Assembly (NCBI GenBank): GCA_002371465.1
Contig: DFIU01000006.1
Location: 40,172-104,171, forward strand
DNA from: Lachnospiraceae bacterium UBA3689
GTDB lineage: Bacteria > Bacillota > Clostridia > Lachnospirales > Lachnospiraceae
Reading direction: 5' to 3'
Length of the DNA stretch: 64,000 bases
Under the pieces are notes generated by a model, which searched no databases, was not told the origin of the DNA, and worked only from the letters and a program-made list of their open reading frames with translations. Position 1 is the stretch's first letter; every line of letters begins with the position of its first letter. The position numbers were made by a program, and so were the translations under genes. Positions 59,772 through 64,000 of this stretch are shown piece by piece.

Positions 59772-60545
59772 TTACAGATTAGAGTAAGAAAGATAGAGAT
59801 ATTCCACTTCCTTCTTATTCGGAAAATATTCATTGCCATGGTTGGTCCCGGTAAAGATCCGTTCCCCGCTGCGATAGCCCAAAAGCCGGGTCATGGGCAG
59901 GGACTGCCAGTCGTCCTCATCGATCGGCACCGTCGCGAACATGGTTCCATCCCCCTCTCTTTTTGAAAATAAGGTCCGCTCGCAGTTGGTGTGAACGTAC
60001 AGAACGCTGCCGTCAAAGATCAGAAGGTTCAGCTTGTTGCCCTCCGCCATATCAGAAACCATCCGGTCCAGGATGGTAAAGCGTTCCCGGTCGTCAAGGT
60101 CTCCTCCCTTTTGCTGATAGGCGCGGTTCATCACGTCCACCAAAAAGAGGAGGATGCGCTCACTGTCCGTCTCTCCCTTCTGCGCTTTCAAATAGGGACT
60201 TAAATGGTCATAATCAAAGATCGTGCCGTTGTGGATCAAGGTCCAGGTCCGCCCCCGGTCGTCTGTCCCGGTAAAGGGATGGCAGTTGGCGGGTTCCACA
60301 TTTCCGATCGTCGCGTAACGGATATGACCAAAGACCGTTTTACCGATCACCGGAGTCTTCAGCCGCTCCTTCAGATAGTCCGACCGGACGGCGGACTTGG
60401 GCTCCTTCTCGATCAAACTCTTATTTTCATTCATCACAGCCAGCCCCCAGCCGTGCGGATTGCGAACGCTGTGAGCGTAAAACCGCTTCAGATCTTCCGT
60501 CAGATTGTGCGCCTTAGGCGCGCTGAAACCAAATAATTCACACAT
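59772..60545 (-). CDS. Class II glutamine amidotransferase (YafJ-like)
   Basis: The protein has 257 residues with the N-terminal nucleophile Cys2 ('MCELFGFSA'), plus 'NPHGWGLAV' near 29, 'GHIRYATIGNV' near 78 and 'NGTIFDYDHL' near 104, all typical of class II glutaminase domains without a synthetase domain. YafJ-like proteins are presumed amidohydrolases. The frame extends upstream, but Cys must be residue 2, which fixes the start at 60545. Pairing with a gamma-glutamyl ligase suggests it acts on a gamma-glutamyl compound, as EgtC does in ergothioneine synthesis; this is inference. Confidence 0.9.
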   Translation of the reverse strand: MCELFGFSAPKAHNLTEDLKRFYAHSVRNPHGWGLAVMNENKSLIEKEPKSAVRSDYLKERLKTPVIGKTVFGHIRYATIGNVEPANCHPFTGTDDRGRTWTLIHNGTIFDYDHLSPYLKAQKGETDSERILLFLVDVMNRAYQQKGGDLDDRERFTILDRMVSDMAEGNKLNLLIFDGSVLYVHTNCERTLFSKREGDGTMFATVPIDEDDWQSLPMTRLLGYRSGERIFTGTNHGNEYFPNKKEVEYLYLSYSNL

Positions 60546-60780
60546 GGCATACCTTTCTGCCGTTTTCTTCCCTTTTTTCATGCGTGGTTCAATTCTAATC
60601 GGAAGGATTCATTTTGTCACGCTCAAAATCCAAAAAAATTGCATAAAATTCAAATTGAGAGCTGGCGTACCGCTATTGTTGTTTCTTAAGAAGATTCTAG
60701 CTAAGCATCATAAAACGCAAAGCGATTCCCAGGGAGATAGGAATGGGACAAAACTACAATGGTTTTAAACAAGCTTCTAA

Positions 60781-60811
60781 AAGAAAAAGCGGCAGGGACT
60801 CACCCCTGCCG
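60781..60811 (-). terminator. Terminator of the CrtI-like/reductase operon
   Basis: A perfect 9-bp GC-rich stem GCGGCAGGG/CCCTGCCGC (60788-60796 and 60803-60811) is followed on the minus strand by five T then CTTTT. It lies 244 nt after the reductase stop. Confidence 0.85.
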
Positions 60812-60872
60812 CAAAAGTTATCAATCCACTCTACAAAACAATTGATTTTACTGTATTCAGCATCCCAGTCAA

Positions 60873-61040
60873 TCACACCTTACACTTGGTGCATGCCTGC
60901 TTGATCCTGCCATGCCTCAAATCCCAGAGCGTCACATAGCAGGTTTGATGAGCGCCCGCTCCATACATTACGCGCAAAGTCCACCATTTTCCTATCACAC
61001 CGGATCTACCTTAACCTTCTTGTTCAAGCAGTCCGTGACA
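60873..61040 (-). pseudogene. Possible remnant of a small gene
   Basis: On the minus strand one frame reads 'DHEIVTDCLNKKVKVDPV' then stops, and a second frame continues 'IGKWWTLRVMYGAG', 'HQTCYVTLWDLRHGRIK' and 'ACTKCKV' to a stop at 60873. The two join naturally near 60995 if one frameshift is assumed, giving a protein of about 60 residues. No ribosome site is visible. It may be a dead small gene or coincidence. Confidence 0.3.
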
Positions 61041-61054
61041 ATCTCATGATCCCA

Positions 61055-62248
61055 TCAATAGATTGGAATTTTAATGGTCAGATCACTGAGCGGATAGGAG
61101 GCGCAGGGATGGAACCAGCCCAGAATCTTATCTTCCGCCCGCCTGCCATCGCCGTCCGGGCTGACAAAAACCCGTCCCGAAATAAGCTGACTCCGGCAAA
61201 AGCCGCATTCACCGCTGCGGCAGTCTGTCAGAAACGGAATCTTAGCCCGTTCCAGAGCAACCGCAACCGGCTCTTTGGCATCCGCCTCAATCACATCCTC
61301 ATGGATGCCGCGGCGAACCGTGATCCGAAAGGTCTTATCGGCTGCCTCCATCGGATAGCCCTCTGACCGGGTAATATCCCGCGGCGTCCCGAAGACCTCG
61401 CGGCGGATCCTCCGCTCCTTGATCTTCAGTTCAGCGAGCGCCTTTGCCACGAAGCGGTACATGACCTGGGGACCGCAGATGAAGAAGGTCGGGTCCTCCC
61501 CCATATATTTGGAAATAACCTCTGTTCCGAGGAAGCCCTTCTCCCCTTTCCAGTCCGGTTCGTCCGAAAGGATATGCACAATCCTGATCCGGTCCGGAGC
61601 CGCCTGCTCCAGTCGGTCCAGTTCCTGCCGGAAAATGATATCGTTGCTCTTTGCCGACCCGTAGAGCAGGGTGATGTGGACGTCCGGCAGCTGGCTGCCG
61701 TGGACGGCTTCCTGAATCATACTGTAAAAGGGCGTGATACCACTGCCGCCCGCCAGACAAACCAGATTTTTGGAATCCCGAAGGCTCTCATAATAAAAAT
61801 GCCCCAGGGGCAGGCTGCCCGCCACTTCAGCGCCCTCTTTCAGCTCTTCAAAGAGGTGATCCGGCATGAAATTGGGTCCCTTCCGCCTGACCGTAATGTC
61901 AAAATAGGGTTTCTCCCCGGTTCTTGCCATATAGGGAGCAGAGGAAATGCTGTAGGGCCGGCAGATCGACTCCTCCCCTACCTGAAAGAGCAGGGAAGCG
62001 TACTGACCCGCCTGGAAGGGCGGAAGTACTCCGCTCACAGCCTCGAACCGGAAGGTCCTGGCCGTCGGCGAGACATCCGTCACCTTGGTCACTTTCAGTT
62101 TCTGCGGTCCCGGATGCAGTTCCAGCGCCGTCTGCCGAATGGGATCGACGCCGACCACCTTGCCGTCTGCCTGGTCAAATGCGGCGCGCCGCCGTTTTTC
62201 GTCTCTTGACGCGCCGCTGACATCCTTAAAAAATCCATTGACTTTCAT
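61055..62248 (-). CDS. Ferredoxin-reductase-like protein with C-terminal [2Fe-2S] domain
   Basis: The protein has 397 residues. The flavin domain has 'RPYSISSAP' (near 96-104, FAD/FMN binding), the NAD(P) domain has 'LAGGSGITPFYSM' (near 162) and 'FFICGPQVMY' near 252, and the C-terminus is a plant-type [2Fe-2S] ferredoxin with 'CRSGECGFCRSQL' (near 347) and a last Cys in 'HPCAS'. The first 45 residues are an extra basic extension. It passes electrons between NAD(P)H and the Fe-S cluster, probably to or from the CrtI-like flavoprotein encoded just upstream with a 4-nt overlap. Confidence 0.92.
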   Translation of the reverse strand: MKVNGFFKDVSGASRDEKRRRAAFDQADGKVVGVDPIRQTALELHPGPQKLKVTKVTDVSPTARTFRFEAVSGVLPPFQAGQYASLLFQVGEESICRPYSISSAPYMARTGEKPYFDITVRRKGPNFMPDHLFEELKEGAEVAGSLPLGHFYYESLRDSKNLVCLAGGSGITPFYSMIQEAVHGSQLPDVHITLLYGSAKSNDIIFRQELDRLEQAAPDRIRIVHILSDEPDWKGEKGFLGTEVISKYMGEDPTFFICGPQVMYRFVAKALAELKIKERRIRREVFGTPRDITRSEGYPMEAADKTFRITVRRGIHEDVIEADAKEPVAVALERAKIPFLTDCRSGECGFCRSQLISGRVFVSPDGDGRRAEDKILGWFHPCASYPLSDLTIKIPIY

Positions 62249-63795
62249 TTTCTGCCAGCCCCCCTCTGATCCAGATCTTTCAGGACGTCTTTTGCTGCCG
62301 CCCGTCCGTTTGTAATCGCCGGTCCCATGCCATCACCGCTGATAGCGTGGGCTCCCGCAAAGAAGAGGCCGCCGATGAAGTTCTCTTCGTCGTGCATAGT
62401 CAGCCGCGCCACGACATGGTCGTCCATATGGTGCTGGTAGCCGTAAATGCCTCCATTCCAGGAGCCGGTGTAGTGGGCAATCGTCATGGGAGAGGCAATC
62501 TCAATTTCCGCGATCCGGTCAAGGAGCTTCCGCCCGATCACCTTCTCATAATTTTCAATCATGCCCCTGGCGATTCTCCGCTTTTCCGCAAAATAGTCGT
62601 CCGCCTTTACCTTGAGCCAGCCGTCGGCGGTCGGAAGCGCGGTGATCGAAAGTTCTGTATAGCCCTCCGGCACTTCGTCCGGGTTGGTCAGATTGACGCA
62701 GATGCTGGTGATATAGTCATAGGGTTCCAGCTTGTATTGCCCCTTCCAGATTTCCTCCGTGTCCATGGTCGAGCCGGAGAAAATGCTGTAGGAGTCGATT
62801 CCCAGTTCCTCCGGGGTCCCCTCCAGCATCATCATGACGGAAAATGCTGTGACGCCCATTCGGTGACCGTTGACCCACTTGATCGCCTTTTGAGGGACGG
62901 CACCGGCCGGTTCGATCATGCTGCTGTAGACCTTGTTGGGGTAGGCGCCGCTGATGACGTAATCGGCGTGGATCTCATCCCCCCGCGAGGTTCTGACGCC
63001 GACGACGCGGCCATCTTCGACCAGGATCTTATCCACCCGCTGGCGGTACTCGATCTGGGCGCCCAGCTCTTCGGCCCGGGTCGCCATTTTCAGGGACATC
63101 TCGTGACTGGTGTTGCGGCAGATATAGCTGCCGCCGTAGAAATAATCCGCGACCAAAAAGGCGAAGATCGTAAAGGGCAGGACATTCAGGGGACTGCCGA
63201 CATAGATCCAGTAGGCGGATAGAATCTTGATCGTTTCATCCTTAAGACCCGACTTTTTCAGGATCTCCATCGCGGAATAACCGGCGGTCTTGACAAACTC
63301 CTCGTGTTCGCGGAGCATCCTGAACTTGCTCATGGGATTAGCCGACAGGACATTGACGCTGTCGTAGACCTTCTTGCAAAGACCCATGAACTTCAGAACC
63401 TTTTCTTTTTCACCGGGAACCTGCTCGTCGATCTCTGCCGCCATTTTCTCAAAACCGGCGTGGAGCGTGATGTCGATCCCATCGTTGGGCAGGACCAGGC
63501 GGTATGCCTCCGGCACCCGAATCCAGTCGATATCGACGCAATATTCGTCGAAGAACTGACGGATCTTCAGCGGCCGCTCCTTGGGTCCGATGCTCATCAT
63601 CTCATGCAGGGTCGCTTCAAATTCAAATTTCCCTCTTACAAAACTTGTGGCGAGACCGCCGGGCAGATTGTGCTGTTCCAGCACCAGAACGCTCAGCCCC
63701 TTTTCGCTCAGGGTCAGGGCGCTCGCAAGGCCGGACAAAGCTCCGCCGATGACGATCGCGTCATAGTGGTCCTTATAAAACTGCAACGTATTCAC
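62245..63795 (-). CDS. CrtI/phytoene-desaturase-like FAD oxidoreductase
   Basis: The protein has 516 residues. The N-terminal dinucleotide motif 'IVIGGALSGLASALTLSEKGLSVLVLEQ' region (15-42) is followed by 'PGGLATSFVRG', and the C-terminal FAD motif 'GLFFAGAHAISGDGMGPAITNGRAAA' region (476-501) is typical of phytoene-desaturase and retinol-saturase relatives. The substrate is probably a long hydrophobic or isoprenoid compound, but no carotenoid genes are in the window. It is translationally coupled to the reductase downstream. It starts after a GAGG-type site at 63795. Confidence 0.9.
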   Translation of the reverse strand: MNTLQFYKDHYDAIVIGGALSGLASALTLSEKGLSVLVLEQHNLPGGLATSFVRGKFEFEATLHEMMSIGPKERPLKIRQFFDEYCVDIDWIRVPEAYRLVLPNDGIDITLHAGFEKMAAEIDEQVPGEKEKVLKFMGLCKKVYDSVNVLSANPMSKFRMLREHEEFVKTAGYSAMEILKKSGLKDETIKILSAYWIYVGSPLNVLPFTIFAFLVADYFYGGSYICRNTSHEMSLKMATRAEELGAQIEYRQRVDKILVEDGRVVGVRTSRGDEIHADYVISGAYPNKVYSSMIEPAGAVPQKAIKWVNGHRMGVTAFSVMMMLEGTPEELGIDSYSIFSGSTMDTEEIWKGQYKLEPYDYITSICVNLTNPDEVPEGYTELSITALPTADGWLKVKADDYFAEKRRIARGMIENYEKVIGRKLLDRIAEIEIASPMTIAHYTGSWNGGIYGYQHHMDDHVVARLTMHDEENFIGGLFFAGAHAISGDGMGPAITNGRAAAKDVLKDLDQRGAGRK

Positions 63796-64000
63796 CTCCG
63801 AATTGTAGAAACTGTATAACTATTTTCAGTTTCTAATTGGAGATATTTTACCATATTTTTTATATTTTATCTTCTTTTTTGTGCAAAAAGTTCGGAAACA
63901 AAAATAAATTAAGCAGCTACTCTTTGACCTCCTCAAGCCTCCTGCAATAAAAAACTGCCGTACATCTGACCTGATATTGGTGTGCTACCCGTCAAGTGGA

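Noticed and set aside
1..64000. tRNA, rRNA, riboswitches, transposases or integrases
   Set aside because: I looked for tRNA-like cloverleaf ends, conserved riboswitch cores and DDE or recombinase motifs and found none that I could support by eye.

Overview
The window reads as a chromosome segment from an anaerobic, fermentative, mid-GC member of the Bacillota, most likely class Clostridia and Lachnospiraceae-like. Pointers are the Leloir/lacZ locus, BioY and ECF-type vitamin uptake, larEBC, the DUF438/bicupin/ferredoxin cluster, YitT- and VanZ-type membrane proteins, strong AGGAGG ribosome sites and several TTG starts. I see no rRNA, tRNA or CRISPR array. The taxonomic placement is inference from gene content. 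|| Layout. 1-4689 (-): housekeeping operon of a DUF815 ATPase, a YesL-like protein, an AgcS amino-acid/Na+ symporter, a YfcE-like phosphodiesterase and a zinc-ribbon membrane protein that runs off the left edge. 4847-13229 (-): lactose/galactose locus galT-galK-galE-araC-lacZ, with a divergent second AraC regulator. 14370-17008 (-): biotin locus, with bioY behind a clear BirA operator, a RelE/Phd toxin-antitoxin pair inserted next to it, and a degenerate BirA-like protein. 17076-20049 (-): wreck of a restriction-modification enzyme fused by deletion to a PIN toxin, still preceded by its AbrB-type antitoxin. 20211-23947: DUF438, DUF488, ferredoxin and bicupin genes divergent from a Crp/Fnr regulator. 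24090-27148 (-): larE-larB-larC for the nickel-pincer cofactor. 27534-30463 (-): TRAP transporter whose large permease is fused to its own solute-binding protein. 30923-35667: VanZ-like and small membrane proteins, a radical SAM protein, a pyridoxal kinase/ECF uptake pair and a divergent, damaged MocR regulator. || 35720-46926 (-) is the most interesting part. It is a complete transaldolase-type sulfoglycolysis cluster: transaldolase, sulfolactaldehyde reductase, DUF4867 isomerase, GH31 sulfoquinovosidase, TauE/SafE exporter, a tripartite tricarboxylate transporter (TctCBA), an L-fucose-isomerase-family protein and a ROK repressor, behind a consensus promoter with a palindromic operator. The GH31 protein carries every sulfoquinovose-recognition and catalytic residue of YihQ at one constant numbering offset. 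The expected flow is sulfoquinovosyl glycerol to sulfoquinovose to sulfofructose, then transaldol cleavage, then reduction of sulfolactaldehyde to dihydroxypropanesulfonate and export. || 47150-51033 is a lipid cassette: a polyunsaturated-fatty-acid double-bond isomerase divergent from an acyl-activating enzyme, an acyl carrier protein and an acyl-ACP thioesterase. 51030-63795 holds a YitT/YczE-type membrane protein, a GH36 alpha-galactosidase, a membrane-anchored surface protein, PepF, a NUDIX hydrolase, a GshA-type ligase with a class II amidotransferase, and an overlapping CrtI-like/ferredoxin-reductase-like redox pair. || A recurrent oddity is short, diverged tandem repeats that start at the stop codon of the upstream gene: 37 bp x 3 after araC, 13 bp x 13 after galT and 16 bp x about 6 after larB.
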